NCBI RefSeq assembly: GCF_002844575.1
Contig: NZ_PIQO01000006.1
Location: forward strand, 1 to 64,000
Length of the DNA: 64,000 nucleotides
Origin: Heyndrickxia camelliae
Lineage (GTDB): Bacteria; Bacillota; Bacilli; Bacillales; Bacillaceae_C
Direction: 5' to 3'
Shown: positions 44,195-54,110 of the stretch, one piece after another
How positions within the stretch are numbered: the first letter of the stretch is position 1
Layout: each line of letters starts with the position of its first letter
Position numbers and translations under genes: made by a program
The notes under the pieces: model-generated
What the model was told of the DNA's origin: nothing
Databases searched by the model: none
The model's input: only the letters and a program-made list of their open reading frames with translations

Positions 44195-44947
44195 ATGAAT
44201 ATGCCACCAGGAGGATTCCCACCATTCTTTGGGAATATGGGTAGGGCACCCATGCAAATGGGTGGAATGACAAGAGCACCACTTAACCTACTAGGCAGAT
44301 TTGGTAGAGCAAATATGTTAGGTGGTGGCATGGGTCAAAATCCTATGCAAATGATGGGCAGAATGGCTGGTCTTGGCGGACAAATGCCACCAGGGGTTGG
44401 CGGAATGAACGCAGGCGGAGGAGGAGGTCTTCTTTCCAGACTTTTTTCCCGTGCAGGGGCTGGTCTTGGCGGTGCAGGAGGTAGTGCTGGCGGCGGCGCA
44501 GGGAATATAGCCAATGCAGCGGCTGGTTTTCAAAGGGCGGCAACAGGCGGTGGCGGAGGTCTATTACGTGGGTTAGCAAACCCAGGAACCATTAGTACCT
44601 TCTTAAATAATACACAAGGTGTTTTAAGAGCTGCAGGTCAAGTTGGCCCAATGGTAAAACAGTATGGGCCACTAGTAAGAAATATACCAGGCATGATTAA
44701 AATGTATAGAAGTTTAAATAGTTCCAATACTGATGATGAATCTACAGAAAGTAATGATATTGAAGTTGAATCTTCCACAAGCAAAAATAAGAGTACCACA
44801 AGAAAACAAAACAAAAGGAATACCTCCAGTAAGTCATCAAAAAGATCAAGTAACAAGTTGATAGAGAAAGATACAGATAATCAACCTCAAAAAAAGACCA
44901 CAACGAATAATACGAAGGGTGCATCTGTTCCTAAACTATATATTTAA
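44195..44947 (+). CDS. yqfQ: VrrA/YqfQ-like repetitive protein
   Basis: A 250-residue low-complexity protein: Met/Pro/Gly-rich N-terminus (MNMPPGGFPPFFGNMGRAP), a Gly/Ala-rich centre and a Ser/Thr/Lys-rich, basic, coil-like tail. It fits the YqfQ/VrrA family, known from B. anthracis for variable-number repeats. Function unknown; perhaps spore- or surface-associated. GAGGAGGCG precedes the ATG. The DNA is more GC-rich than neighbours in the glycine-rich centre; this reflects codon demand, not foreign origin. Confidence 0.8.
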   Translation: MNMPPGGFPPFFGNMGRAPMQMGGMTRAPLNLLGRFGRANMLGGGMGQNPMQMMGRMAGLGGQMPPGVGGMNAGGGGGLLSRLFSRAGAGLGGAGGSAGGGAGNIANAAAGFQRAATGGGGGLLRGLANPGTISTFLNNTQGVLRAAGQVGPMVKQYGPLVRNIPGMIKMYRSLNSSNTDDESTESNDIEVESSTSKNKSTTRKQNKRNTSSKSSKRSSNKLIEKDTDNQPQKKTTTNNTKGASVPKLYI

Positions 44948-44949
44948 GT

Positions 44950-44990
44950 AAAAGAGCGTTATGTGGTATTTTTCACATAGCGTTTTTCTA
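44950..44990 (+). terminator. Terminator of yqfQ
   Basis: A stem of about 11 bp with G-U pairs (GCGTTATGTG against CACATAGCGT) followed by TTTTTC, just after the stop. Confidence 0.75.
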
Positions 44991-45141
44991 TAGTTTCAAA
45001 GTGTACTCATCAAAAAAAAGAATCCTGTTACGGCGCCTGCATATTTGAGCTTTTCTTTGTAAAATATACTTTTTTTTTATATAATGTTTTTAATGTGTAA
45101 TAGAATACAGAGGATATTTTTATCCTCAAGGAGGATTTTTC

Positions 45142-46101
45142 ATGGAGGTTATTAAAATATCCCCCCGAGGTTATTGCTATGGCGTCGTAGATGCAATGGT
45201 GATTGCACGCAATGCAGCTTTAGATAAATCATTACCACGTCCCATTTATATATTGGGGATGATTGTTCATAATAAACATGTAACAGATGCGTTTGCTGAA
45301 GAAGGAATTATTACTCTTGACGGAAAAAACCGCAAAGAAATTCTAGAAAAAGTAAATGAAGGAACTGTAATATTTACTGCCCACGGTGTTTCTCCAGAAG
45401 TTCGTGAGCTAGCTAAGGAAAAAGGACTTGTGACAATTGATGCAACCTGCCCCGATGTTACAAAAACACATAACCTAATACTTGAGAAGAAAGCCCAAGG
45501 ATATGATGTTATTTATATCGGAAAGAAAGGTCACCCTGAACCAGAAGGTGCTGTGGGAGTAGCTCCCGACATTGTTCATTTAGTCGAAACATTGGAAGAT
45601 GTAAATCAATTAGATATTAAAAATGAAAAGATTATTGTAACCAACCAAACAACAATGAGCCAATGGGATGTTCAACACATAATGAAAAAAGTACAAGAAA
45701 AATACCCTAATGTGGAAATGCATAAAGAAATATGTCTTGCTACACAAGTAAGACAAGAAGCAGTGGCAAAACAGGCGGGTGAAGCAGATGTACTAATCGT
45801 AGTTGGCGATCCAAAAAGTAATAATTCTAACAGACTAGCACAGGTTTCTCAAGAAATCGCAGGGACAAAAGCTTATAGAGTTGCGGATATTTCAGAAATT
45901 CAACTGGATTGGATTAAGGATGCAAAAAAAATAGCCGTTACAGCAGGAGCTTCCACCCCAACCCCAATAGTTCGGGAAGTGATTCAATTCCTTGAACAAT
46001 ACGATCCAATGGACGAATCAACGTGGTCTAGAAAGAAAGAAGTACCGCTAAATAAAATACTTCCTAAAGTTAAAAAACTTAGTGAACAACCAACAAAATA
46101 A
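45142..46101 (+). CDS. ispH: 4-hydroxy-3-methylbut-2-enyl diphosphate reductase
   Basis: A 319-residue IspH (LytB), the last MEP-pathway enzyme; it reduces HMBPP to IPP and DMAPP via a [4Fe-4S] cluster. The three cluster cysteines are in SPRGYCYGV (Cys12), [11 protein letters not shown] (near 104) and [10 protein letters not shown] (near 197). [10 protein letters not shown] holds conserved substrate contacts. AAGGAGGATT lies before the ATG. It has B. subtilis YqfP's position. Followed by a shared strong terminator. Confidence 0.96.
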   Translation: MEVIKISPRGYCYGVVDAMVIARNAALDKSLPRPIYILGMIVHNKHVTDAFAEEGIITLDGKNRKEILEKVNEGTVIFTAHGVSPEVRELAKEKGLVTIDATCPDVTKTHNLILEKKAQGYDVIYIGKKGHPEPEGAVGVAPDIVHLVETLEDVNQLDIKNEKIIVTNQTTMSQWDVQHIMKKVQEKYPNVEMHKEICLATQVRQEAVAKQAGEADVLIVVGDPKSNNSNRLAQVSQEIAGTKAYRVADISEIQLDWIKDAKKIAVTAGASTPTPIVREVIQFLEQYDPMDESTWSRKKEVPLNKILPKVKKLSEQPTK

Positions 46102-46127
46102 AAAAATCGGCTTTTGCCGATTTTTTT
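46101..46127. terminator. Convergent terminator ispH/yqfO
   Basis: An 11-bp stem (AAAAAATCGGC with GCCGATTTTTTT) and four-T loop flanked by A and T runs, between the converging genes. Confidence 0.93.
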
Positions 46128-46132
46128 ATTTT

Positions 46133-47251
46133 TTAGATAAACGTAAACGGATCAGTATGAATATCGGAAGCAACAAAAGTAACGTCAAACCCCTTTTCCT
46201 CACTCATTTTCGTTAACACCTTCGCTACTCCTTGTTTCATCACCTTTTCCACATTGTGTCCCGGATCTACTACATTCAATCCAGCATTCATCATATCATG
46301 AGCGGTATGATAATATACATCTCCCGTCACGTAAACATCCGCCCCTTTAAATTTTGCATGCTGAAAATATTTATTTCCATCGCCTCCAAGAACCGCTACC
46401 TTTTTGACGGTATCCTTTAGATCACCGACAACACGAACAGCTTTAACATCTAATGCTGTTTTGACATGCTGCGCAAATTGTGCCAAGGACATGGAGTCAG
46501 GAAGTACCCCGATTCTGCCAAGTCCTAAACTCGGTCCTTGGTTTTCAAGCGGATAAATATCATATGCCACTTCTTCATATGGATGCGCCTTTAGCATTGC
46601 AGTCAAAACCTTTTTCTCCAAATAATCCGGGTAAATGGTTTCAATTTTTACTTCTTTCGTAGCTTCTAATTTCCCTACCTCACCTATGTATGGATTGGTA
46701 TTATCACCGGGTAAAAATCTGCCTATTCCTTCTGACGTAAAGGAACAATTACTGTATAGCCCAATGGCTCCCGCTCCAGCTTTTCCTAATGCTGTTCTGA
46801 CCTCATTCTCACTTTCTATTGGAACATAGACAGCAAGCTTCTTTAATTTTTGTTCATACGTAGGAACAAGAACACTGACATCTTCTAACTGCAATGCATT
46901 TGCTAATAAATCGTTAACTCCGCCAGTAGCTACATCAAGATTTGTATGGGCAGCATAAACCGCTATATCATGCTTTATTAGTTTTTCGATTAGCCTTCCA
47001 GAAGGAGAGTCTGTAGCAATTTTCTTTAAAGGGCGAAATATTGGCGGGTGGTGAGCAATAATTAGCTGAACATTCTTTTCAATTGCTTCATCCACAACTT
47101 CTTCCAACACATCAAGAGCAACCAACACTTTCGTCACTGGCTGATTTAGCCTGCCAATCTGTAATCCAATTGGATCTCCTTCCATCGCATATTGCTTGGG
47201 TGAAAAGCTTTCAAATAGTTGAATAATCTCATGTCCATTCACCTTTTTCAC
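46133..47251 (-). CDS. yqfO: YqfO, NIF3-family metal-binding protein
   Basis: A 372-residue Nif3-like protein with a PII-like insertion in the middle. Metal-site motifs include LIIAHHPPIFRPLK near 65, AHTNLDVATGGVN near 100 and VTGDVYYHTAHDMMNAGLNVVDPGH near the C-terminus. Annotated as GTP cyclohydrolase 1 type 2 homologue, but true activity is unclear. GTG at 47251 is the right start: GGAGGTAATCTC is just before it and it overlaps the trmK stop by four bases (GTGA). The frame open upstream into trmK is a shadow. Confidence 0.92.
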   Translation of the reverse strand: MKKVNGHEIIQLFESFSPKQYAMEGDPIGLQIGRLNQPVTKVLVALDVLEEVVDEAIEKNVQLIIAHHPPIFRPLKKIATDSPSGRLIEKLIKHDIAVYAAHTNLDVATGGVNDLLANALQLEDVSVLVPTYEQKLKKLAVYVPIESENEVRTALGKAGAGAIGLYSNCSFTSEGIGRFLPGDNTNPYIGEVGKLEATKEVKIETIYPDYLEKKVLTAMLKAHPYEEVAYDIYPLENQGPSLGLGRIGVLPDSMSLAQFAQHVKTALDVKAVRVVGDLKDTVKKVAVLGGDGNKYFQHAKFKGADVYVTGDVYYHTAHDMMNAGLNVVDPGHNVEKVMKQGVAKVLTKMSEEKGFDVTFVASDIHTDPFTFI

Positions 47252-47952
47252 GAGATTACCTCCTCTACCATTGTTATATTTTTCTGTAACTGCTTTTTCT
47301 TTTCCGTTGTTTCCGCGGTTTCTGCAGCTTGTTCTAATGATTTTAAAATACGTTTCCATTGTTGCAATTCCTGATGCCATTTTGCCTGAAAAACGCTATT
47401 ATTTTCTTTTATTAATATCGGCCCCATTAATAGCTCCGCTTCGGTTAAGAAATATGGCTTTTTATCTTTAAGCTTCTCTAACACTAAAATTTCGTAAATT
47501 TTTTGATCTTCTTCGATTATTTCTTCCGCAATAATCTGCCATCCTTGTTCGATACACCATTCACGTATGAAATTCGCTGCGATATTCGGTTGAAGAACTA
47601 ATCTTTCATTTTCACTAAGTTTCTCCATACCTTTGTTTAATATCGACGAAATCAATGCACCGCCCATTCCAGCAATCGTTATACAGTCCACTTCCCCTTT
47701 TTGGATAACTTCAAGGCCATCTCCTTTTCTCACAGAAACAGCATCACCTAAACCTGAATTCTTTACTTGCTGCAATGCAGATTGATAGGGTCCCTCTACC
47801 ACTTCGCCTGCAATAGCAAATGAAGCTATTCCATTCTTTACTGCATAACAAGGCAAATAGGCATGATCGGAACCTATGTCCGCAATTCTCGAACCACTTG
47901 GTATATATGTACACACGGTTTCTAATCTTTTCGATAGTTTTTCTATGTTCAT
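47248..47952 (-). CDS. trmK: tRNA (adenine22-N1)-methyltransferase TrmK
   Basis: A 234-residue class I methyltransferase that makes m1A22 in tRNA. SAM-binding motif IADIGSDHAYLPCYAV is at the N-terminus, with DCITIAGMGGALISSIL near 90 and LVLQPN near 120. The C-terminal third is a coiled-coil-like helical domain. It is operonic with yqfO, overlapping by four bases, exactly as in B. subtilis. No SD is strong before the ATG but family start is MNIEKLSKRLE. Confidence 0.93.
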   Translation of the reverse strand: MNIEKLSKRLETVCTYIPSGSRIADIGSDHAYLPCYAVKNGIASFAIAGEVVEGPYQSALQQVKNSGLGDAVSVRKGDGLEVIQKGEVDCITIAGMGGALISSILNKGMEKLSENERLVLQPNIAANFIREWCIEQGWQIIAEEIIEEDQKIYEILVLEKLKDKKPYFLTEAELLMGPILIKENNSVFQAKWHQELQQWKRILKSLEQAAETAETTEKKKQLQKNITMVEEVIS

Positions 47953-48004
47953 TATTCCACCACTTTTTTAGTTTACTTTCTCTATTTTAGACTTAATCTG
48001 AATG

Positions 48005-48044
48005 AAAAAAAAGTTCTTCGCACATATGCGAGGAACTTTTTTTA
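48005..48044 (-). terminator. Terminator of cccA
   Basis: A 15-16 bp near-perfect stem (AAAAAAAGTTCTTCGC with its complement), six-base loop, and T tracts in both directions. Leftward it ends cccA. Confidence 0.92.
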
Positions 48045-48050
48045 TACAAA

Positions 48051-48431
48051 TTATTTTAGATTTGCGACCCAATCAGCCATAGCATCAATATTTTCAGCTG
48101 GAACCATACCTGCTGGCATCGCTCCTTTACCATTTTTCAATACATTTTTTATTTCATCTTTTGAGATCTTTTTACCAATTCCGTGTAAATTAGGACCGGC
48201 ATTTCCTTCTAAATTGTTACCATGGCAGGCAACACAAGTTTGTTTTGCAAACCCTTCCGGATCAAATTTACCTCCTGTTTGACCCGCTGGAGCTTCTGTC
48301 TTCGCATCTCCCTTTTTATTATCTTTGGCAATCTCTTTTGCATCACCAAGCCCCTTGACAGAGAGAAAAAATACAAGTGCAATTCCTAGTAACATAATAA
48401 AAATGTAAGGTATAGCAGGATTACGTTTCAC
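48051..48431 (-). CDS. cccA: Cytochrome c-550 (CccA)
   Basis: A 126-residue membrane-anchored c-type cytochrome. There is one N-terminal span (PYIFIMLLGIALVFFLSV), a charged linker, and a heme domain with the CxxCH-type CVACHG near 76 and the axial Met in KGAMPAGM near 105. It shuttles electrons in the respiratory chain on the outer membrane face. GTG at 48431 with AAGGGAGG upstream is the start; upstream codons are untranslated. Confidence 0.93.
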   Translation of the reverse strand: MKRNPAIPYIFIMLLGIALVFFLSVKGLGDAKEIAKDNKKGDAKTEAPAGQTGGKFDPEGFAKQTCVACHGNNLEGNAGPNLHGIGKKISKDEIKNVLKNGKGAMPAGMVPAENIDAMADWVANLK

Positions 48432-48774
48432 AAAATAACCTCCCTTATGTAAGAAAACAAAAAAGTACAAATTGGTACAAACAACTTTATTTTACTCGAA
48501 AAACAAATGAAGGAAAACCCCTATTAGAAAGATTTATTATATTTTCGGAATTTAGACAAAAACTTCATCCATAAAAAGATGAAGTTTTCTGCTTTCATAT
48601 TTAGTTTGTTCATTTTTTTTATTTTCATAAGACACTTTTCTTAAACTTTTGTGATTTTGTATATGAACATACCATTTCCTTTTATTAGCTAGAAATAGCC
48701 CCTTATTGAAAGATGCTTTGTCACTAATGTTAGCTAGAGTTGTATTCTAAATCCAAATGTCTGCGAAACCGATA
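48432..48774. other. Intergenic region cccA - acyl-CoA dehydrogenase
   Basis: About 340 AT-rich bases. It holds the cccA promoter region and the acyl-CoA dehydrogenase terminator (48558-48588). No other convincing structure or coding frame. Confidence 0.6.
48558..48588 (-). terminator. Terminator of the acyl-CoA dehydrogenase
   Basis: An 11-bp perfect stem (AAAACTTCATC with GATGAAGTTTT) and eight-base loop, with leftward T run. It lies 190 bases beyond the stop. Confidence 0.8.
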
Positions 48775-49914
48775 CTAACATCCAACTTCTCTAGAAATGA
48801 CCATGCGCTGAACCTCTGATGTACCTTCACCGATCTCTAGTAATTTTGCATCTCTCATAAATCTTTCGACATGATAATCCTTCATATAGCCGTTTCCGCC
48901 ATGAATTTGAACAGCTTGATTCGTAATTTCCATACAAATTTCAGAAGCATACAATTTACACATTGCAGCTTCCTTAGTAAACGGTTTTCCTTGATCTTTT
49001 AACCATGCTGCCTTATAGACCATATTTCTAGCTAACTCAATTTTCATCGCCATATCCGCAATTTTAAATTGAGTAACCTGAAATTCAGACAAAGAACGTC
49101 CGAACTGCTGTCTTTCCTTTGAATACGCTAAAGCTTTTTCAAACGCGGCCTGTGCAATACCTACAGCCATTGCCCCGATACCGATTCTTCCACCATCTAA
49201 GGTAACAAGAAACTGTTTAAATCCTTTACCGCGTTCACCTAACAGATTTTCCTGAGGGACTCGAACATCTTCCAATACTAATTCCGTTGTATTAGAAGCA
49301 TGCAATCCAAGCTTTTCATAGTTATCAATAATCTTGAACCCTGGTGCATCAGTTGGAACAATGATTGCACTTATTTCCTTACGATTATTAGATTCACCTG
49401 TTATTGCTGTAAGCGCTAAATGCTTTGCATAACTGGCATTAGTAATGAAGCATTTATTACCATTGATAACAAAATTATTGCCTTCTTCTCTCGCCGTTGT
49501 TTTTGTCCCTCCTGCATCTGAACCAGCGTTCGGCTCCGTTAGACCAAAGGCCCCAAAGGATTCGCCAGTACATATGGGAGTCAAATATTTTTCCTTTTGT
49601 GCCTTTGTTCCAAACAAATGAATCGGTGCACCTCCAAGAGAAATATGTGCAGAATATGTAATACCTGTGGACCCGCACGCACGACTTAATTCTTCTACGA
49701 CAATGGCAAAACTTATTGTATCGGCACCTGCTCCACCATATTCCTCAGGGAAAGGAAGCCCCATCATTCCTAGTTCACTTAATTTCTTAAAAACATCAAT
49801 CGGAAACTGTTTATTCCGATCACGTTCTAAGGCTCCAGGCGCAACCTCTGTATCAGAAAATTCACGAATGGTGCGCTGAATCATCTTTTGTTCTTCCGTA
49901 AGTTCAAAGTTCAT
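48775..49914 (-). CDS. Acyl-CoA dehydrogenase
   Basis: A 379-residue FAD-dependent acyl-CoA dehydrogenase, the first step of beta-oxidation or branched-chain amino acid breakdown. MNFELTEEQKMIQRTIREF is the N-terminal helix, FGLTEPNAGSDAGG the flavin loop, EISAIIVPTDAPGF, and the C-terminal QIHGGNGYMKDYHVERFMRD and EGTSEVQRMVISREV. The catalytic base is presumably the Glu in EGTSE. The ATG at 49914 has GAGGGGG six to ten bases upstream; the further frame is untranslated. Short-chain versus isovaleryl specificity cannot be told. It is not next to sigA in B. subtilis, so it is an insertion in this lineage. Confidence 0.9.
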   Translation of the reverse strand: MNFELTEEQKMIQRTIREFSDTEVAPGALERDRNKQFPIDVFKKLSELGMMGLPFPEEYGGAGADTISFAIVVEELSRACGSTGITYSAHISLGGAPIHLFGTKAQKEKYLTPICTGESFGAFGLTEPNAGSDAGGTKTTAREEGNNFVINGNKCFITNASYAKHLALTAITGESNNRKEISAIIVPTDAPGFKIIDNYEKLGLHASNTTELVLEDVRVPQENLLGERGKGFKQFLVTLDGGRIGIGAMAVGIAQAAFEKALAYSKERQQFGRSLSEFQVTQFKIADMAMKIELARNMVYKAAWLKDQGKPFTKEAAMCKLYASEICMEITNQAVQIHGGNGYMKDYHVERFMRDAKLLEIGEGTSEVQRMVISREVGC

Positions 49915-50011
49915 ATCCATCCCCCTCGAATCTTGAATCCGCTTACATTTAATATTATAATAGAGGTAGATGAATATTCTCAACTTTAAAAAGTTTTTCA
50001 TTATTTGATTA

Positions 50012-50542
50012 TTATACTGAAATATAAATTATTAGAACAATAATTCCTATTATTCCAGATAGGATAAAATAGTACAGTTTTAATTTCCAGCCTGTCAAAA
50101 TCCAAAGAAGGCAATTGATAATTATCATTATGCACAATGATTCCGCACCATTGTGAAATAATTTATCATTAAAAAAAACAGAGAGTAAGAGTAGTTCAAT
50201 AGCAGTACCAATATAAAAAAATGTATACCAATATTTTTTTTTAGAATAATAAATTCCGAATAATAGCAATAAAACGACAAAACTTGTCAAAATCATCGTT
50301 TGCAAAACAAAATTGAATTCAGTAAAATAAATGACAAATACTGATAAACCTAATGCAGCTAGTGCTAGAAAAATAATTAAACTATTCTTTACTAAATGTT
50401 TATCATAACTTTTTTCACTTGCTTCTGTTTCCCCTTCTGTATACAAAGCAAGTAAAAAATCGCAATAATGTTCAGGAAGCATATGATGTTGCTTCCAATA
50501 GGTAATTTCATTAATAATGATCTCTTTTCTAGAAGAATTCAT
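50012..50542 (-). CDS. Six-span membrane protein, DUF2157-like N-terminus
   Basis: A 176-residue membrane protein. Residues 1-45 are soluble (MNSSRKEIIINEITYWKQHH, then LPEHYCDFLLALYTEGE), a helical module that often precedes spans in small Firmicutes proteins of unknown function; six hydrophobic spans follow, from about 55 to 175. The ATG is at 50542 (AGGATG upstream); a GTG three codons earlier is weaker. Lies between the acyl-CoA dehydrogenase and sigA, its terminator is not obvious. Function unknown. Confidence 0.75.
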   Translation of the reverse strand: MNSSRKEIIINEITYWKQHHMLPEHYCDFLLALYTEGETEASEKSYDKHLVKNSLIIFLALAALGLSVFVIYFTEFNFVLQTMILTSFVVLLLLFGIYYSKKKYWYTFFYIGTAIELLLLSVFFNDKLFHNGAESLCIMIIINCLLWILTGWKLKLYYFILSGIIGIIVLIIYISV

Positions 50543-50622
50543 TTGCAACACATCCTGTAATTCTATGATTCGATAAAGATAGGCAAAATTCCTGTTTAAA
50601 ATTAATTTTTTTACAAAAAAAA

Positions 50623-50649
50623 TTAGTTTACCCGTGAAAGGTAAACTAA
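50623..50649 (-). terminator. Terminator of the dnaG-sigA operon
   Basis: A perfect 10-bp stem (TTAGTTTACC with GGTAAACTAA) and seven-base loop followed leftward by eight T, eleven bases beyond the sigA stop. Confidence 0.93.
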
Positions 50650-50659
50650 CTTTAAAATA

Positions 50660-51796
50660 TTATTCAAGAAAATCTTTTAACCTTTTGCTGCGGCTGGGAT
50701 GACGAAGCTTTCTAAGTGCTTTTGCTTCTATTTGGCGAATACGCTCACGCGTAACTCCAAATACTTTTCCAACTTCTTCTAATGTTCTTGTTCTGCCATC
50801 GTCCAAGCCAAATCGTAAACGAAGGACATTTTCCTCACGATCTGTTAAGGTATCTAGAACGTCTTCCAATTGTTCTTTCAACAATTCATAGGCGGCATGT
50901 TCAGATGGTGAAGTAGCATCCTGGTCTTCAATGAAATCACCTAAATGGGAATCATCTTCCTCACCTATTGGTGTTTCTAACGAAACCGGCTCTTGAGCAA
51001 TTTTTAAAATTTCACGGACCTTTTCAGGAGTTAAATCCATTTCCTCTGCAATTTCTTCTGGTGATGGTTCACGACCTAAATCTTGAAGTAATTGGCGTTG
51101 CACACGAATGAGCTTATTGATCGTTTCCACCATATGAACTGGAATACGAATGGTCCTAGCTTGATCCGCAATAGCTCGAGTAATAGCTTGTCGTATCCAC
51201 CAAGTTGCATAAGTACTAAATTTAAAACCTTTATCGTAGTCAAATTTTTCTACCGCTTTAATTAGTCCCATGTTACCTTCTTGAATTAAATCCAAGAAAA
51301 GCATCCCGCGGCCGACATATCGTTTTGCAATACTTACAACAAGGCGCAAGTTTGCTTCTGCTAATCGTCTTTTCGCTTCTTCATCGCCTTGCTCTATTCG
51401 TTTTGCAAGTTCAATTTCTTCATCAGCAGAAAGGAGATCAACACGCCCAATCTCTTTTAAATACATTCTAACTGGGTCATTAATTTTAACACCTGGAGGG
51501 ACACTTAAATCATTTAAATCGAATTCGTCCTCATCGTCTTTTTCGAGTTCATGGATATCAGGAGATTCCTCGTCATCATCATCATTGTCTTCAAGAATCT
51601 CAATTCCTTGCTCACCTAAAGTTTCATAAAATTCATCCATGTGTTCGGAATCCAATTCAAAATGGCTAAGTTTTCCCGATATTATTTCATATGTTAAAAA
51701 TCCGCGTTTTTTACCGCGTTCAATTAATTGTTCTTTTGCTTGATCAAGAGTCAATTCAGGTTCTAATTCTTTGGAACGAGCTGATTTTTCAGCCAT
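50660..51796 (-). CDS. sigA: RNA polymerase primary sigma factor SigA
   Basis: A 378-residue housekeeping sigma factor. Region 1.1 is acidic (the DDDDEE stretch near 78); 1.2 is [14 protein letters not shown]; region 2 contains [20 protein letters not shown] and [17 protein letters not shown]; region 3 [15 protein letters not shown]; region 4.2 [20 protein letters not shown]. The ATG at 51796 (MAEKSARSK) has GGAGGGG eight bases upstream, unlike the extra frame to 51814. It follows dnaG by 75 bases on the same strand, the conserved pair. Confidence 0.98.
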   Translation of the reverse strand: MAEKSARSKELEPELTLDQAKEQLIERGKKRGFLTYEIISGKLSHFELDSEHMDEFYETLGEQGIEILEDNDDDDEESPDIHELEKDDEDEFDLNDLSVPPGVKINDPVRMYLKEIGRVDLLSADEEIELAKRIEQGDEEAKRRLAEANLRLVVSIAKRYVGRGMLFLDLIQEGNMGLIKAVEKFDYDKGFKFSTYATWWIRQAITRAIADQARTIRIPVHMVETINKLIRVQRQLLQDLGREPSPEEIAEEMDLTPEKVREILKIAQEPVSLETPIGEEDDSHLGDFIEDQDATSPSEHAAYELLKEQLEDVLDTLTDREENVLRLRFGLDDGRTRTLEEVGKVFGVTRERIRQIEAKALRKLRHPSRSKRLKDFLE

Positions 51797-51871
51797 TTGT
51801 TCCCCTCCTTCCAACTATTTAAACAAAACGAATATAATGGATTATCTAATTTAAAATGATCCCTTATATTA

Positions 51872-53683
51872 TCATAATGACTTGCGGAGTTGTATTATTT
51901 CTTTTGCGATGGATAGTGCCTTTTGCAAATCATTTTCCAACTCGGCTTTTTTTTGTTCTTTTTCTTTTTCATTTATTTTTAACATCTTTTGATGTTTCAA
52001 CACTTGATTTATATAATCTTCAATTTCTTGATTAGATACATCATTATTTAGTGGCATCATTTCTATATCTGCTACAACTCTTCGCAGCTGTTCATCTGGC
52101 AAATAAAGCAAAAACGAACTAGTGTCTGGTTCATTACCTTCCTCATAAAAGCCGAGTAAGTATGTTAGGATTGCCTGATGCTCATCTATATTAAAGGTAT
52201 GATTAGCTAATAAATCTCTGACCTTATATGCTATTTCCACATCTCTTAACATATGACTAATAAGTCGCCTTTCTGCAGTTTGATGAGCAGGAAATAACTT
52301 TTTTTCTGGTTTTATTAATACTTTATGATTAGTGCTTTGTGGAATGAATGAGTTTTTTTTCTTATTTGCATAAAATGTTTGACGCTGCTGTTGTTTTAAA
52401 GCATCCATTGAAATTTGAAATTCATCCGCCAACTGACGTAAATAGTGATCTCTTTCAACTGCATTTTCAAGCTTAGAAATTTCACTTATTATTATTTCTA
52501 TATACTTGAGCTTTTCTCCTTCATTTTGAAGCTTTTTTCCAATGCGATGGTATTGCATCTTAAAAGCCATAAATGTCATGCTCGCCCCTATTACATCTTG
52601 GCGGAATTTTTCCGCACTGTTCTGTCTAATGTAGTCATCAGGGTCTAAGCCGTCCGGCATTCTTGCAATTCGAATATTAAAATGTTGTTGAGCAAGCATT
52701 TGGCCAGCTTTATATGCAGCCTCCGTTCCAGCAGAATCAGAATCGTAACAAATGATAATATTATCCGTTAATCTTCGTATTTGCTGAACATGCTGCTCTG
52801 TTAATGCAGTTCCCATAGTGGCTATCCCATTAAAAACTTCAGCCCGGTCCGCCGAAATGCAATCAGCAAATCCCTCAAATAAAATAGCTTGCTGCTGTTT
52901 CTTTATATGACTCCTGGCATGATGCAAATTATATAGAACGGAGCTCTTATTAAATAATTCAGTTTCAGGGCTATTTAAATACTTAGGCTGATCCTTTTGA
53001 TCTAAAACTCTGCCAGAAAATGCAATAGTTTGACCTTTGGAATTTAAAATAGGAAACATTATCCTGTTTCGAAAGCGATCAAAATAAGAATCATCACTTT
53101 CTCTTTTAATAATTAAACCGGCTTTTTCCATTAAAGATAATGGAAAACCTCTTTTTTGAAACAGCTTTACAGTGAAATCCCAACTTGGTAAGGAATAACC
53201 AATTTGAAATTTCTCCATACTTTCCCTTGTAAAACCTCTTTGAATAAGATATTCAAAAGCTTCTTGACCCTCTTTTGTATTTACTAATAAATGATGGTAA
53301 AATTTTTGCAACAGCGCATGTGCTTCTAACATTTTCTGATGATCATTAGAATACTGGGATGTTGAATGCTGTTTCAATTCCGGGTCAATATTTAGTTCAA
53401 TATTTGCCTTTTGAGCTAGTTTGAAAACCGCCTCTTGGAAACCAATCCCGTCAATATCCATTATAAATGTAATAACGTTACCACCGGCTCCACATCCAAA
53501 ACAATGAAATATTTGTTTATCGGATGAGACGGAAAAAGATGGAGTATTCTCTCCATGAAAAGGACATAAACCGAAGTAATTTCTCCCTTGCTTTTTCAAA
53601 TGAACATATTCACCAATCACATCTACTATGTCTACGGATTGACGAATTTCATTAATCTTTTCCTCAGGAATTATTCCCGTCAC
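51872..53683 (-). CDS. dnaG: DNA primase
   Basis: A 603-residue primase that makes RNA primers at the replication fork. The zinc ribbon CPFHGENTPSF and FHCFGCGAGGNV is at residues about 41-65, RPD and TOPRIM domain (AILFEGFADCISADRAEV and IICYDSDSAGTEAA near 260-315), and a DnaB-binding helical C-terminus. Length matches B. subtilis DnaG. It is immediately upstream of sigA. yqxD, which normally precedes dnaG in B. subtilis, is not here. Confidence 0.97.
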   Translation of the reverse strand: MTGIIPEEKINEIRQSVDIVDVIGEYVHLKKQGRNYFGLCPFHGENTPSFSVSSDKQIFHCFGCGAGGNVITFIMDIDGIGFQEAVFKLAQKANIELNIDPELKQHSTSQYSNDHQKMLEAHALLQKFYHHLLVNTKEGQEAFEYLIQRGFTRESMEKFQIGYSLPSWDFTVKLFQKRGFPLSLMEKAGLIIKRESDDSYFDRFRNRIMFPILNSKGQTIAFSGRVLDQKDQPKYLNSPETELFNKSSVLYNLHHARSHIKKQQQAILFEGFADCISADRAEVFNGIATMGTALTEQHVQQIRRLTDNIIICYDSDSAGTEAAYKAGQMLAQQHFNIRIARMPDGLDPDDYIRQNSAEKFRQDVIGASMTFMAFKMQYHRIGKKLQNEGEKLKYIEIIISEISKLENAVERDHYLRQLADEFQISMDALKQQQRQTFYANKKKNSFIPQSTNHKVLIKPEKKLFPAHQTAERRLISHMLRDVEIAYKVRDLLANHTFNIDEHQAILTYLLGFYEEGNEPDTSSFLLYLPDEQLRRVVADIEMMPLNNDVSNQEIEDYINQVLKHQKMLKINEKEKEQKKAELENDLQKALSIAKEIIQLRKSL

Positions 53684-54080
53684 GAAAACATCCCCAATTG
53701 CCTATATTTTTATTTTTTTGCATTTTTCGACAAAATTCGCACAAGTGCAGAAACTGAATACAATTGGTTTAGAGATCATCGATACTTTTAACATTTTTCC
53801 TCAGCATCGTTAAGTCGGAAAGTTTACTTTCCTCATTACTAGTAACTATTCTACATCACTCCACAGAATCCTTCTTTCTTTACCCAATCATTTTTTAGAA
53901 TTTACGGACCTTGTCGAACAATTTCAAGAAAATAATCTTGACATATCCCAATAGTTAGTTTATTCCTTATTTCGTGACTCTAAACCTATTTTAATTACAT
54001 TTTTATCACAATTTTTTATTATAGTATATTTTTATGCATTTGACCATATATTTTTATGTTGATGCTGATAAAAAAATGAA
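53684..54080. other. Intergenic region upstream of dnaG
   Basis: About 400 AT-rich bases with no convincing coding frame on either strand. It should hold the dnaG-sigA promoters and begin where yqxD lies in B. subtilis. One small hairpin (GGAAAGT/ACTTTCC type near 53817-53832) may be structural. TTGACAT-like sequence near 53940 could be a -35 in the rightward sense, without a downstream gene. Confidence 0.55.
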
Positions 54081-54110
54081 AAAACACATCATCCATACAG
54101 ATCATGTGTT
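54081..54110 (-). terminator. Terminator of ccpN-yqfL
   Basis: A stem with AACACAT/ATGTGTT outer pairs spans the yqfL stop codon; leftward it ends in TTTTTTCATTTTTTT. Confidence 0.8.

Noticed and set aside
44195-44947. Foreign origin of the glycine-rich GC-high gene
   Set aside because: Glycine and alanine codons explain the base composition, and the gene occupies the conserved yqfQ place.
46133-47380. Extended yqfO beginning at 47380
   Set aside because: The extra residues lie inside trmK and have no family match; the GTGA overlap at 47248-47251 decides the start.
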